Assembly (NCBI RefSeq): GCF_002155965.1
Contig: NZ_MUMH01000169.1
Location: 1 to 64,000 of the forward strand
DNA length: 64,000 nucleotides
From: Allokutzneria sp. NRRL B-24872
GTDB lineage: Bacteria > Actinomycetota > Actinomycetes > Mycobacteriales > Pseudonocardiaceae
Direction: 5' to 3'
The position numbers and the translations under genes were made by a program. Position 1 is the first letter of the stretch, and each line of letters begins with the position of its first letter. Shown piece after piece: positions 8,583-20,246 of this stretch. Under the pieces are notes generated by a model, which was not told the DNA's origin, made no database searches, and saw nothing but the letters and a program-made list of their open reading frames with translations.

Positions 8583-8983
8583 AGCACCGCGCCCACCACC
8601 CACACCACGGCCGCGACCTCGGGCGCCGGCCACAACGGTAGCTCCGTGGTGAGGGCGGGCACGGCGTAGGCCACTACCGGTATCCACGCGCGCTCCGACC
8701 CCAGGAACACCGCTGCGACCAGCGCCAACCCGAGGAGTCCGACACCAGTGGCCCCCGTCGGCGCCAACAACACCGACGCCACCAGCACGTGGGTCAGCCG
8801 CCACCACCGCCACGGCACGGCGGTGGTGCGCTCCAACGACGCGTCGGCGCCGCCCAGCGTCGAGCCGAGGAGAGCCACCGCTCCCACCACCGCCACCCAC
8901 CAGCCGGTCAGCGCGGCGACACCGAGCACCACGGACGGCAGCGCGGCTCCCCGCGCGCGCAGGTGCAACGACAGCAGCTTCAC
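8555..8983 (-). CDS. Small membrane protein closing the ECF/ABC operon
   Basis: Predicted 142-residue protein with about four hydrophobic segments (for example LPSVVLGVAALTGWWVAVVG and VGLLGLALVAAVFLG). The GTG start overlaps the stop of the preceding permease gene (GTGA), marking it as the last cistron of the operon that begins at 13511. It is probably an accessory membrane subunit of the ABC exporter or part of a split permease. No family was recognised. Its 3' end runs 28 bp into the convergent LuxR regulator gene. Confidence 0.65.
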   Translation of the reverse strand: MKLLSLHLRARGAALPSVVLGVAALTGWWVAVVGAVALLGSTLGGADASLERTTAVPWRWWRLTHVLVASVLLAPTGATGVGLLGLALVAAVFLGSERAWIPVVAYAVPALTTELPLWPAPEVAAVVWVVGAVLYSRPFSIT

Positions 8984-10221
8984 CGGAAGCTCCTCAGGTC
9001 GGCGGGATGGCAGACGCGGAGTGCGCTCAACGCGCGGCCCACCCACGCGTTCTGCTCCGCCACGGGGAGCTGCTTCAGCCGGGCGAGCCGGGCGACGACC
9101 CGCTGTGAAGCCTTCTTCGGCGAGATCTCCCCGATCCACCATCCCTCCACGACAGCGGGCAGCGAATAGGTGTCGACCCTGGCACAGGGGGAGTACAGGA
9201 GCTCGGAGATCATCGAGCGGCGCAGCTCGGTGTCGTTGTGGCGGACGCGCCCGCTCCACGTGCGCACGTCGTCCGGCACCGACACCGGCAAGGACATGCC
9301 CGCCCGCGTGCTCGGCAGTGCCTCCACCGGGGCACCCGGCACGTCGGCGACCCGGTCCAGCATCCGCCGCGCCGCGTCGGTGACCAGCGGCAACAGGTCC
9401 GCGTCCGCTCGCGTGACGCACACCCTCGGCACGCACACCAGCTCCGAGGCCCGCATGTCCTGCCCGATGACCTCCGCCACCGGGACCAGGGCCAACACCG
9501 TCCCGAGCACCGCGGTCACCGCGGTCGGCGCGACGAGCCGCCTCGCGCGCCGGACCGCCACGGCCGCCAGCAACAGCACGATCAGCGAGGCGAACCACGC
9601 CAGCTGGAGCAGTTGGGTGGAGGCCCACACCTGAATCGGCGGCCCGAGCAGCCGTGGGAAGTACGGCAGTGTGACGAGCTGGCCGGTCCCTCCGCCCAGT
9701 GACATCACCATCGGCTCGAACACCACGACCAGGCCCAGCCCGAGCGCCGGGCCGAGCAGCCGCACCGGCAGCGCCGATCCGAGCGCGACGCCCAGCGCCG
9801 TGTGCACCCCGATCCCGACGAACGTGCCCGCGATCGTCCACGGCCACCCGCCGCCCGAGTAGCTGCCGTGCGGCGCGATCACCGCGACGTTGACCGCCAC
9901 CGTGACCAGCATGCCGAGCCAGGCCGCGCCCGTGACCGAACACCACGTGATCGCCACCCGCCGCCACGGCGCTCGCGCGGTGCTGGTCAGCAGCTCGTCC
10001 ACCCCGTGGTGGCGGTCCCGGCCCGCCTGCCACGCGGCGAGCGCCACCACGACCGGGCCGACGACGAGCAGCATGGCGCGGAAGTTCATCGCGAAGCGCA
10101 TCCACGGACCGGGCCAGTCGACGCCCCCGTCGTAGAGGAACAGCAGGCTCACCACGGCGGTGACCCCGGTGATCACCGGCCCGGCTCCGCGCCGGTACTC
10201 CGCCCACAGGACCCGGGTCAT
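8980..10221 (-). CDS. ABC-2 type permease-like membrane protein (second copy)
   Basis: Predicted 413-residue polytopic protein that starts MTRVLWAEYRRGAGPVITG. Six or so transmembrane segments are followed by a C-terminal non-membrane domain with a paired-cysteine motif (ELVCVPRVCV) and PGAPVEALPSTRAG. It is clearly paralogous to the gene just upstream, which shares the EYRRGAGP start, the AAWQAxRxRR motif and the ELVC/VCV pair, so the two arose by tandem duplication and may form a heterodimeric permease. The ATG overlaps the upstream stop. The substrate is unknown; the sigma/anti-sigma context suggests an envelope-stress or peptide-antibiotic exporter. Confidence 0.72.
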   Translation of the reverse strand: MTRVLWAEYRRGAGPVITGVTAVVSLLFLYDGGVDWPGPWMRFAMNFRAMLLVVGPVVVALAAWQAGRDRHHGVDELLTSTARAPWRRVAITWCSVTGAAWLGMLVTVAVNVAVIAPHGSYSGGGWPWTIAGTFVGIGVHTALGVALGSALPVRLLGPALGLGLVVVFEPMVMSLGGGTGQLVTLPYFPRLLGPPIQVWASTQLLQLAWFASLIVLLLAAVAVRRARRLVAPTAVTAVLGTVLALVPVAEVIGQDMRASELVCVPRVCVTRADADLLPLVTDAARRMLDRVADVPGAPVEALPSTRAGMSLPVSVPDDVRTWSGRVRHNDTELRRSMISELLYSPCARVDTYSLPAVVEGWWIGEISPKKASQRVVARLARLKQLPVAEQNAWVGRALSALRVCHPADLRSFR

Positions 10222-11357
10222 CTCAGGACCGCCAACGCCGCGGTGTCGCAGCGGCGCGCCGCGCTGAGGTAGTCGGCGAACCATCTGCGCTGAGCCTCAG
10301 GCGAGAGCCGTTCCACCCGAGAGGCACTCCCGTCGCCCGTCCACCACGCGGCCGCTGCGTCGGACAGCTCGTTGCGGTCGGCGCAGCGGGGGCTGACCAC
10401 GGCATCGATCATGGTGCGCCGGTAGATGCGGTCGCCCACGTCGTAGAGCTGTTCGCCGCGCCAGTTCATCATCATGCCGGTGACCCACAAGTTCGCGCCG
10501 GTCCTGGTCGGGCTCGCGGTCGTCGGGGCGCCCGGGATGCCGGAGACCTTGTCCAGCAACGGCTTGGCGATCGCGAACACCGCGTCGAGCTGGTGCGCGG
10601 ACGCGCGGTCGACGCACACGGATTCGCGGCAGACCAGCTCGGCGCCGCGTTCGTCCACCCGCCAGAACGAGATCGTGCCGGTCGCGACGACCACGTACGC
10701 CAACACGGCCGGGACCGCCAAGAAGATCGCTCTGTTCGCCGCGGCCACCGCGATCAGCACGACCACGCCGAGCGCGAGCGCCACGGCGTTCAGCGCGAAG
10801 GCGCCGGGCTCGGGCGCCCAGGAACCGCCGTCCGGAGACTGCCACTTGAGCAGGCCGTACCCGTCGCTCGCCGCGACGTAGACCGTGATGCCGAGGACGA
10901 TCCCCACCAACGGAGCATCGATCACCACACCGACCAGCAGGCCCAACGCCGCGTGGAAGCCGACCGCGAACACGGTGGTGAGCAACGGCCACCACCACCC
11001 GGGCGCCGGGTAGGCCCCGTGCACGACCATCAGCACAGCTCCCGCGACGAACGGGACCAGCACGCCGAGCAAACCGCCGAGAACCACCGAAGCCCAGGTC
11101 AGCCCCCTTCTCCGCCACGTGGCCCGCGCGGAGGACGCCAGCTGGTCGCCCATGTCGCGGCGGCGTTCCCGGCTGGCCTGCCAGACCGCGGCGGCGAACA
11201 CCAGCGGAGGGATCGGCACCGCCTGGATCGTGGCTGTCAGCCGCAACCACGGTCCGGTCAACCGCCAGTCCAGCCCGAACAGGCTCAACCAGGTCACGAC
11301 GGCGACGGCCAGGGTGAGCAGCGGCCCCGCTCCGCGCCGGTACTCGACGAGCAGCAC
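10218..11357 (-). CDS. ABC-2 type permease-like membrane protein (first copy)
   Basis: Predicted 379-residue polytopic protein beginning LLVEYRRGAGPLLTLAVAVV. It has about six hydrophobic segments, then a soluble, probably extracytoplasmic tail with ELVCRESVCVD and PGAPTTASPTRTG. The GTG start directly follows the stop of the ATPase gene with no spacer, which implies coupled translation. It is paralogous to the next gene; together with the ATPase they make a complete exporter. The paired cysteines shared by both permeases are a marker for this subfamily and could form a disulfide outside the membrane. Confidence 0.72.
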   Translation of the reverse strand: MLLVEYRRGAGPLLTLAVAVVTWLSLFGLDWRLTGPWLRLTATIQAVPIPPLVFAAAVWQASRERRRDMGDQLASSARATWRRRGLTWASVVLGGLLGVLVPFVAGAVLMVVHGAYPAPGWWWPLLTTVFAVGFHAALGLLVGVVIDAPLVGIVLGITVYVAASDGYGLLKWQSPDGGSWAPEPGAFALNAVALALGVVVLIAVAAANRAIFLAVPAVLAYVVVATGTISFWRVDERGAELVCRESVCVDRASAHQLDAVFAIAKPLLDKVSGIPGAPTTASPTRTGANLWVTGMMMNWRGEQLYDVGDRIYRRTMIDAVVSPRCADRNELSDAAAAWWTGDGSASRVERLSPEAQRRWFADYLSAARRCDTAALAVLR

Positions 11358-12110
11358 TCAGCTCGCCGCCCGGAAGGCGCGCAGCACGCTGGTGTAGCCG
11401 CGCTCCACCGGGGTGTCGCCGTCGTCGTTGGCGTCACCTGCGGCGATGAGCTGCGCGGGGGTGCCCTGGAACACCGACTGCCCGGCGTCGATCAGGGTCA
11501 CCGCCGTGCACGCGGCTGCGACGTCCTCGATGAGGTGGGTGCTGGTGATGACGCAGTTGTCCCGGCCGATGTCGCGCAGCAGCGCCCGGAAGTCCATCCG
11601 CTGCTCCGGGTCCAGGCCCGCCGTCGGCTCGTCCAGCAGCAGCACCTCGGGGTCGTTCACGATCGCCTGGGCGATGCCGACGCGCCGGAGCATGCCGCCG
11701 GAGAGCGTCTTGAGCCGGTCGTCGGCGCGGTCGCTCAGCCCGACGCGCTCGATCGCCCGGTCCACCGCGTCGGTGAGCAGCCCACGGGGCACCTCCTTGA
11801 GCCACGCGAAGTACTCCACGAACTCGCGCACGGTGAAGCGCGGGTAGAAGCCGAAGCTCTGCGGCAGGTAACCGAGGCGCCTGCGCACCGACCGCAGACC
11901 CGCCTCCGAGCTGAGCGGGTCACCCAGCACGGTGAGCGTCCCCGAGTCCGGCCGGTTCACCGTGGCCAGCATGCGCATGAGCGTGGTCTTGCCCGCGCCG
12001 TTCGGCCCGAGCAGCCCGTGCACCCCGGTGCCGAAGCTCAGCGTCAGCCCCTTGATCACCTGGCGCCTGCGGTGGCCGAAGACCAGCTTGTGCGTCTTTA
12101 CCTGCGGCAT
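11358..12110 (-). CDS. ABC transporter ATP-binding protein (DRA/bacitracin-exporter class)
   Basis: Predicted 250-residue nucleotide-binding subunit. Walker A GLLGPNGAGKTTLM, signature LSGGMLRRVGIAQAI, Walker B VLLLDEPTAGLDPEQR and the switch His in TSTHLIEDV are all present. The leading family is the BcrA/CcmA-like ATPases that energise ABC-2 permeases. I chose the ATG at 12110, with GGAG upstream and a 7-bp gap to the anti-sigma stop; a TTG seven codons earlier is possible but unlikely. It pairs with the two permeases downstream. Confidence 0.9.
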   Translation of the reverse strand: MPQVKTHKLVFGHRRRQVIKGLTLSFGTGVHGLLGPNGAGKTTLMRMLATVNRPDSGTLTVLGDPLSSEAGLRSVRRRLGYLPQSFGFYPRFTVREFVEYFAWLKEVPRGLLTDAVDRAIERVGLSDRADDRLKTLSGGMLRRVGIAQAIVNDPEVLLLDEPTAGLDPEQRMDFRALLRDIGRDNCVITSTHLIEDVAAACTAVTLIDAGQSVFQGTPAQLIAAGDANDDGDTPVERGYTSVLRAFRAAS

Positions 12111-12117
12111 TGCGGCC

Positions 12118-12963
12118 TCAGCTCCTGACAAGGTGCGGCGCGTAGGTGAACGAGCGCCGGCGCAGCAGCACCGTCGCCGAGGACAGGACGATCACTGGCA
12201 GCCACACCACCGGCATCGGCGAGGCGAGCACCTGCGGCACCGACTGCACCAGCAGCGGCACCGCGCACGCGGTCAGCCACCCGCCGCCGATCACCATGGC
12301 GGCGTGCCGCAGTTGGATCACCGAGCCCAGCGCCAGCGTCAACGAGGTCAGCCCGAGCCCCGGCAGCAGCGTCAGCACCGGCGTGCCGCGCTCGGTGAAG
12401 AGGCCGACGACCAGCGTCGCGGGCACCACCGCGACCAGCACGAGCAACGTCCTGATCAACAGCAACCGCAGTCCGCCCAGTGGGGCGCTGCCGGTCATCT
12501 CGTGACAGGGGTCGATCCACGGCCCGTAGGACAGCGCCACCCCGGCGATCTGCAACAACGGCGCCACCAGCACGACGTAGGAGCCGTGGGCGAACCACCA
12601 CGAACCCGGCTCGCCGAAGCCCCTGGACAGTGGCGAGGCGTCCAGCAGGCTCGCCGCGACCAGCACGAACGCCAGCGCCAGCAGCCAGCTCGACCGCGCT
12701 CCGGGTGCGCCGCGCAGCACCAGGAGGAACTGCCGCAGCCAGCCCATCGGCGCGCGCTGCGCGGGCAGGTCCAGCGCGATCCGCTCGCGCACCAGGTCCA
12801 CCGTCGCCGCCGCGGGGGTGCCCGCACTCGCCCTGGTCAGCGCCGCCCGGCACTCGGCGCAGGTCACCAGGTGCGCCTCGACCGACCAGCTGTCCACGTC
12901 GGGCAGGTCCTCGACGGCGTAGGCGACCAGCGTCGGCTCGGGAACGTGCCACTGCCGACTCAT
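12118..12963 (-). CDS. Membrane anti-sigma factor with zinc-binding (ZAS) motif
   Basis: Predicted 281-residue protein. Near the N-terminus it has His31, Cys35 and Cys38 (AHLVTCAECRA), the H-x3-C-x2-C zinc anti-sigma signature that holds the cognate ECF sigma factor. After a linker come about six transmembrane segments (from SSWLLALAFVLVAA to the C-terminus), more than the single segment of most anti-sigma factors. The start overlaps the sigma stop (ATGA). The inference is that it keeps the sigma factor at the membrane and releases it on an envelope signal, perhaps sensed jointly with the ABC transporter. Confidence 0.82.
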   Translation of the reverse strand: MSRQWHVPEPTLVAYAVEDLPDVDSWSVEAHLVTCAECRAALTRASAGTPAAATVDLVRERIALDLPAQRAPMGWLRQFLLVLRGAPGARSSWLLALAFVLVAASLLDASPLSRGFGEPGSWWFAHGSYVVLVAPLLQIAGVALSYGPWIDPCHEMTGSAPLGGLRLLLIRTLLVLVAVVPATLVVGLFTERGTPVLTLLPGLGLTSLTLALGSVIQLRHAAMVIGGGWLTACAVPLLVQSVPQVLASPMPVVWLPVIVLSSATVLLRRRSFTYAPHLVRS

Positions 12964-13511
12964 GACATTGCCTCCCTCAGGCTTCCCCTGGCCCGCCGGG
13001 CCCTCGTCTTGACCGTTCCCTCCGGGATGCCCAGCAGCACCGCGGCCTCCTTCGAGGTCAGACCGTCGAGCACCGTCGCCTGGAGCACCTCGCGCAGCTC
13101 AGGGGCCAAGCCCTTGAGCGCCGCGGCCAGCCTGGCGTCGTAGAGCGGCACCATCGCCTCGTCCTCGGCGGAGGGGGTGGTGAGCACGTCTTCATGCGGC
13201 TCGCCGACCGACTCCACCCGGCGCGAGCGCCTGCGCACCGCGTCGATGAGCCGGCTGCCCGCGATCGTCCACAGCCACCCCGCGACCTCGCCGCGCCCAG
13301 CATAGGAACCCGCCGAGCGCCACACGGTGAGGAAGGTGTCCTGCAACGCCTCGGCGACCAGGTCCTCGTCGCGGGTGCGTCTGCGCAGGCGCAGGGTGAT
13401 CCAGATGGCGTGGCGGCGGTACAGCTCGTCGAACGCCGCGCGGTCACCCCGCACGACCCCGCGCAGCAGCACGGCGTCGTCAGCGGTGGTGACGTCGTGT
13501 CGATCCCTCAC
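12960..13511 (-). CDS. ECF-type RNA polymerase sigma factor
   Basis: Predicted 183-residue sigma factor. Region 2 (DELYRRHAIWITLRLRRR through AEALQDTFLTVWRSAGSY, then GWLWTIAGSRLIDAVRRR) and region 4 (LTSKEAAVLLGIPEGTVKT, then RARRARGSLREAM) are clear, with no extra C-terminal domain. The GTG at 13511 gives the normal ECF length; a longer open frame upstream runs antisense to the PEP phosphotransferase gene. First gene of a six-cistron operon (sigma, anti-sigma, ATPase, two permeases, small membrane protein). A possible self-recognised promoter lies at 13522-13547. Confidence 0.9.
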   Translation of the reverse strand: MRDRHDVTTADDAVLLRGVVRGDRAAFDELYRRHAIWITLRLRRRTRDEDLVAEALQDTFLTVWRSAGSYAGRGEVAGWLWTIAGSRLIDAVRRRSRRVESVGEPHEDVLTTPSAEDEAMVPLYDARLAAALKGLAPELREVLQATVLDGLTSKEAAVLLGIPEGTVKTRARRARGSLREAMS

Positions 13512-13521
13512 GTCAGGTGTG

Positions 13522-13547
13522 GACGTACGTGACGGCCGCGCCGGTTC
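13522..13547 (-). promoter_or_regulatory. Possible ECF-type promoter of the sigma operon
   Basis: On the minus strand GAACC (plus 13543-13547) is followed after 17 bp by CGTC (plus 13522-13525), resembling the GGAACC/CGTC pattern of many autoregulated ECF promoters. The start of transcription would lie only a few bases before the GTG. The motif is short, so this is tentative. Confidence 0.3.
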
Positions 13548-13556
13548 TCGGTGTTG

Positions 13557-13649
13557 TGCGGGACACCCGCACCCGGTCGGCTCCGCCGTGCAGGAAAGGC
13601 ATCGCACGGCAGAACCTCGGCGACCTGCGGGACACCCGCACCCGGTCGG
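13557..13649. repeat. Two 24-bp direct repeats each holding a 15-bp dyad
   Basis: An identical 24-bp unit occurs at 13557-13580 and 13626-13649 (69 bp apart), between the divergent ECF operon and the PEP phosphotransferase gene. Each begins with the perfect inverted repeat TGCGGG-ACA-CCCGCA and continues CCGGTCGG. Two identical dyads in a divergent control region suggest paired operators for a dimeric regulator. No such regulator is adjacent. Confidence 0.6.
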
Positions 13650-13703
13650 ATACGTACTCCGACCGATGGGCGTGCGTGCCCCTGACCGGCGATCGTGGTC
13701 GTC

Positions 13704-16094
13704 ATGGTCAACGAAGGTCCCACTCCGCTCGCCGAATGCCTCGCCGTGTCCCGCGATCGGGTGGGAGGAAAAGCGGCGACGCTCGCGGTGCTGCTGGCGG
13801 CCGGGCTGCCCGTTCCGGACGGCATGGTGCTGCCTCCCGGCACCGAACCCACCGCTGAGCTGGCCGAACGCCTTCTCGTAGCGCTTGGCGACCGCCCGCT
13901 GGCCGTGCGCTCCTCCGGCGTGGAGGAGGACGGCGCGGACAGCTCGCACGCGGGCCAGTACCGCACGGTCCTCGGCGTCACCGGCGCGCAGGAGCTGATC
14001 ACGGCGATCAAGGAGTGCCAGGAGTCCGCCCGCACCGCGCAGGTCAGCAGCTATCGCGCCGCGCAGGGCTTGTCGGAGAGCGGCGAGATCGCGGTGCTCG
14101 TCCAGCGCCAGGTGCCCGCCGACGCCGCCGGGGTGGCCTTCACCGCCAACCCCGTCACCGGCGCTCGCGACGAGATCGTCGTCAACGCCGTGCACGGCCT
14201 GGGGGATCGGCTCGTGGACGGCGTCGCTCAGCCCGAACAGTGGGTGATCGGCGACCAAGCCCCGGTCGGAGAGTCACGAGGGGTGCTCTCCGCCCGTCAG
14301 GTCCGCATGGTCGCCGACCTCGCGCGCCGCGTCGCCGCTGAGCTGGGCGGACCGCAGGACATCGAGTGGGCTCTGGTTGGCGACACCTGCTGGCTGCTCC
14401 AAGCCCGGCCGATCACCACCTTGCCGGAGCCGTCCCCGCCGCTGGTCCCGGTGCCCGTGGAGGTGCCACCAGGCTTCTGGGCTCGCGCCGCCCTGCACGC
14501 GCCCCTGCCGTCGACGCCGCTCAACCGCACGGTCACCGACGCCCGCGACGCCGCGTTCGGGCGCCTGACGCCGGAGTTCGGCCTGCTGCTGGACTTCGCC
14601 TTCGCCGACATCGGCGGCTGGAGCTACATGTCGATCAGCCCGGCGGGCGGTCGGCAGGGCCCACCTCCGCCGAAGTGGCTGATGTGGCTGCTCGTGCGGA
14701 TCACCCCAGCGGCGCGGCGGCGGACGAAGGCGGCTGAGCAAGTCCTGCGCTCCGACCTGCCCGGACGCCTTGTGACGCGGTGGAACGAGCAGTGGCTTGA
14801 GGAGTTCTCCGAGCGCTGCGGAGCGCTGCTGGACACCGATCTCGGCGGACTGTCCGACGAGGACTTCATCGCGCACCTGGACCGGGCCGCGAAGCTGATG
14901 CACGACTGCTCCTACGCCCACTTCATCCTGCACGGCGCGGTCGGCATGGCGCTGTTCGAGCTGGTCGGCTTCTGCGAACGCGAGCTGGCCTGGCCCGAGG
15001 CGCGCGTCTACGACCTGCTCGGCGGCCTGTCCTCGCGCTCCACCGAGCCCGCCCGCGAGCTGGCCGCGATCGCCGCCCTGGTTCGCGAGCGCGCTGAGCC
15101 GTTGGAGGTGCTGGCCGAGCAGGACCCGGTGATCAGCGCGCGGATCACCGAGTACCGCACGCGCTTCGGGCGGCGCGCGCTGCGCTACGAGATCGCCGAA
15201 GCGACCCTGGCCGAGGAGCCGCAGCTGCTCATGCGCCTGCTCACCGACCAGGTCACCAGCGAGTTCGACCCGGCGCGGCTGTCCGAGGCGGACGGTCAGC
15301 GGGCCTCGACAGAGCGGGAGGCGCTGGCCGGGCTGCCCGCGTCGCGGCACGCGGAGTTCACGCGGCTGCTGGAGCGCGCGCAGGCCGCCTACCCGGTCCG
15401 CGAGGACAACGAGTTCTGGACGGTCAGCTGCCCGATCGCGGTGCTGCGCTACGCCGCGCTCGAAGCCGGTCGGCGCCTCGCCGGACGCGGTCAGATCGGT
15501 GCCCGCGAGGAGGTCTTCCACCTCTACCCGGAGGAGGTCCGCGCGGCGCTGCGGGACGGCTCCGACCGCGCCGCGCTGGTCCGGCGGCGCCAGGGGGAGC
15601 GCGCGTGGATGCTCGCCCACCCCGGCCCCGACAGCTACGGCAAGGACCCCGGACCGCCCCCGTCGATGGCCGCGCTCCCGCCGGCCGCGCGGCACGTCAA
15701 CCAGATGCTGGTGTGGCTCTCCGACCGCGCCGCGCAGGGCAACCCCGGCAGTGGTGACGGCCTGCCGCTGTCCGGGGTCGCGGGCTCGCCCGGCAGCTAC
15801 ACCGGGCGAGTGCGCGTCGTGCTGGACGAGAGCGAACTGGGCCGCATCGAGCCCGGTGACGTGCTGGTCTGCCCCGTCACCGCGCCCGTGTGGTCGGTGG
15901 TCTTCCCCAGCATCGGAGCCCTCGTGACCGACGTCGGCGGGATGCTGGCCCACGGCGCGATCATCGCCCGCGAGTACCGCGTCCCCGCTGTCCTTGGCAC
16001 CGGCGTCGGCACCTCCGTACTGCGCGACGGAGACCTCGTGACGGTCGACGGCACCACCGGAACTGTCACCGCAGCTGTAGTACCACAGCCGTAG
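13704..16094 (+). CDS. PEP/pyruvate-binding phosphotransferase, rifampin phosphotransferase-like
   Basis: Predicted 796-residue cytosolic enzyme. The N-terminal ATP-binding part of the PEP synthase/PPDK type shows VGGKAATLAVLLAAGLPVPD, AVRSSGVEEDGADSSHAGQY, GVAFTANPVTGARDEIVVNA and WLLQARPITTL, ending near residue 235. A large middle domain of about 450 residues follows, and then a C-terminal swivelling phosphohistidine domain with GGMLAHGAIIAREYRVPAV, where His is the phosphate carrier. This three-part order and length match the rifampin phosphotransferase class rather than PEP synthase, which lacks that middle domain and has a PEP barrel. The actual acceptor is unknown. I chose the ATG at 13704; a GTG at 13695 is in frame. 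Confidence 0.75.
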   Translation: MVNEGPTPLAECLAVSRDRVGGKAATLAVLLAAGLPVPDGMVLPPGTEPTAELAERLLVALGDRPLAVRSSGVEEDGADSSHAGQYRTVLGVTGAQELITAIKECQESARTAQVSSYRAAQGLSESGEIAVLVQRQVPADAAGVAFTANPVTGARDEIVVNAVHGLGDRLVDGVAQPEQWVIGDQAPVGESRGVLSARQVRMVADLARRVAAELGGPQDIEWALVGDTCWLLQARPITTLPEPSPPLVPVPVEVPPGFWARAALHAPLPSTPLNRTVTDARDAAFGRLTPEFGLLLDFAFADIGGWSYMSISPAGGRQGPPPPKWLMWLLVRITPAARRRTKAAEQVLRSDLPGRLVTRWNEQWLEEFSERCGALLDTDLGGLSDEDFIAHLDRAAKLMHDCSYAHFILHGAVGMALFELVGFCERELAWPEARVYDLLGGLSSRSTEPARELAAIAALVRERAEPLEVLAEQDPVISARITEYRTRFGRRALRYEIAEATLAEEPQLLMRLLTDQVTSEFDPARLSEADGQRASTEREALAGLPASRHAEFTRLLERAQAAYPVREDNEFWTVSCPIAVLRYAALEAGRRLAGRGQIGAREEVFHLYPEEVRAALRDGSDRAALVRRRQGERAWMLAHPGPDSYGKDPGPPPSMAALPPAARHVNQMLVWLSDRAAQGNPGSGDGLPLSGVAGSPGSYTGRVRVVLDESELGRIEPGDVLVCPVTAPVWSVVFPSIGALVTDVGGMLAHGAIIAREYRVPAVLGTGVGTSVLRDGDLVTVDGTTGTVTAAVVPQP

Positions 16095-16097
16095 TAA

Positions 16098-16799
16098 TCA
16101 GTCCCTGAGCAGCACTAACGTCTCGTTCTCGTTGGGGTCGCTCGTCCCCGTCACGGTGAGCACCCGCGACCGGACCCCCTCGGCGGCGAGGGTGTCCAAC
16201 AGCTCCTCCAGCCTCGGATAGGGCACGCCGGAGGAGTCGGTGAGCGGGTGCAGCCGGACCTCGCGGGCCACGCGGAGCAGCTCCCGCAGCGCCGCGAGGT
16301 GGAAGGCGTGGTCGAACTGGTCGGCGTAGGTGAACAACAGGAAGCCCGACAGCGCCAGCGCGAAGCTGTCGTCCTCGAAGGGGAGCTCGGGCAGCAGCGC
16401 CGCGCGGTAGTGGTCGGTGCCCTCAGCGCGGTCGCGGGCGAAGTCGGCGAGGAACCGCTTCGCCGAGTCCTCCCACACCGGCGAGTGCTCCCAGACGCCG
16501 TCCTCGTCGAAGCTGAAGCGGCCGGGCTGCGTCCTGGCCCACTCGATCACCTGGGTGCGGCCCGCGTCGATCGTGGCGGTCAACTCGTCGACGGAGAGGT
16601 CGTACGAGGGGTCCACGCTGACCGCCCGGCCTCCGCGCGCACGCAGCTCGGAGGCGAAGTCGGCGGCGCCGCCGGGGCAGTCCAGCACCGGACCGGCCAG
16701 CAGGTCGGCCTCGGTGACGGCGAACTGGCTCAGGTAGTTGGCGAAGGTGCGCGAGCTGATCAGCACCGGGCCCACCAGCGACCGGGGTTCCTGTGTCAT
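16098..16799 (-). CDS. Class I SAM-dependent methyltransferase-like protein
   Basis: Predicted 233-residue protein. The Rossmann motif I region (PVLDCPGGAADFASELRARG, then AVSVDP) lies near residue 40, and a post-core strand (DDSFALALSGFLLFTYADQF) resembles methyltransferase motifs IV-V. The LDCPGG variant replaces the usual D-x-G-x-G. The gene converges on the PEP phosphotransferase gene (3-bp gap) and diverges from the EndoQ/UvrD fusion over 55 bp. The substrate is unknown, and a diverged or non-catalytic member cannot be excluded. Confidence 0.65.
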   Translation of the reverse strand: MTQEPRSLVGPVLISSRTFANYLSQFAVTEADLLAGPVLDCPGGAADFASELRARGGRAVSVDPSYDLSVDELTATIDAGRTQVIEWARTQPGRFSFDEDGVWEHSPVWEDSAKRFLADFARDRAEGTDHYRAALLPELPFEDDSFALALSGFLLFTYADQFDHAFHLAALRELLRVAREVRLHPLTDSSGVPYPRLEELLDTLAAEGVRSRVLTVTGTSDPNENETLVLLRD

Positions 16800-16854
16800 G
16801 GGCGAGATCCTGCCAGCACGCGGCGCTGTCAGACCCCTCTGCGAAGATCACCGC

Positions 16855-19931
<3,077 letters not shown>

Positions 19932-19932
<1 letters not shown>

Positions 19933-20231
19933 TGGACTTCCTGGTCGACGTGATCACCTCGGGCACCGTGCGGGGCGCTGACGCGTACTGCACGCCCGAG
20001 GAGGTCACGGCGATCCTGGGCTCGGACTTCTTGGTTGACCGCAGCCGCCGCGCGCTGACCCACGGCTACCCGATGGTCGAGTTCTCGTGGACCCGCCGCA
20101 CACCGCGGGACCCGTGGACCGGTTGGACGTTCAGCGTCGTTCCCGCCGAGAAACCGCTGCTCACCGACGTGCGCTCGGCAGTCGCTGAGCGCGGCTTCTC
20201 CCTGCGGCACCTACCCGACGGCTCGTGGTAG
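19932..20231 (+). CDS. Small protein coupled to the EndoQ/UvrD gene
   Basis: Predicted 99-residue protein, not recognised with certainty. The GTG shares one base with the upstream stop (TAGTG), so it is translationally coupled. The pattern (YCTPEEVTAILGSDFLVDRS, YPMVEFSWTRR, DPWTGWTFSVV, GFSLRHLPDG) is that of a compact alpha/beta protein, like small unnamed actinobacterial proteins found beside toxins and helicases. No catalytic motif is visible. Coupling suggests an accessory to the repair fusion protein or simple hitchhiking. Confidence 0.5.
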
Positions 20232-20246
20232 CAGCCCGAGTCCGGC

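Noticed and set aside
13556-13650. CRISPR-like repeats at the sigma/PEP gene junction
   Set aside because: Only two copies exist, and each contains a regulator-type dyad.
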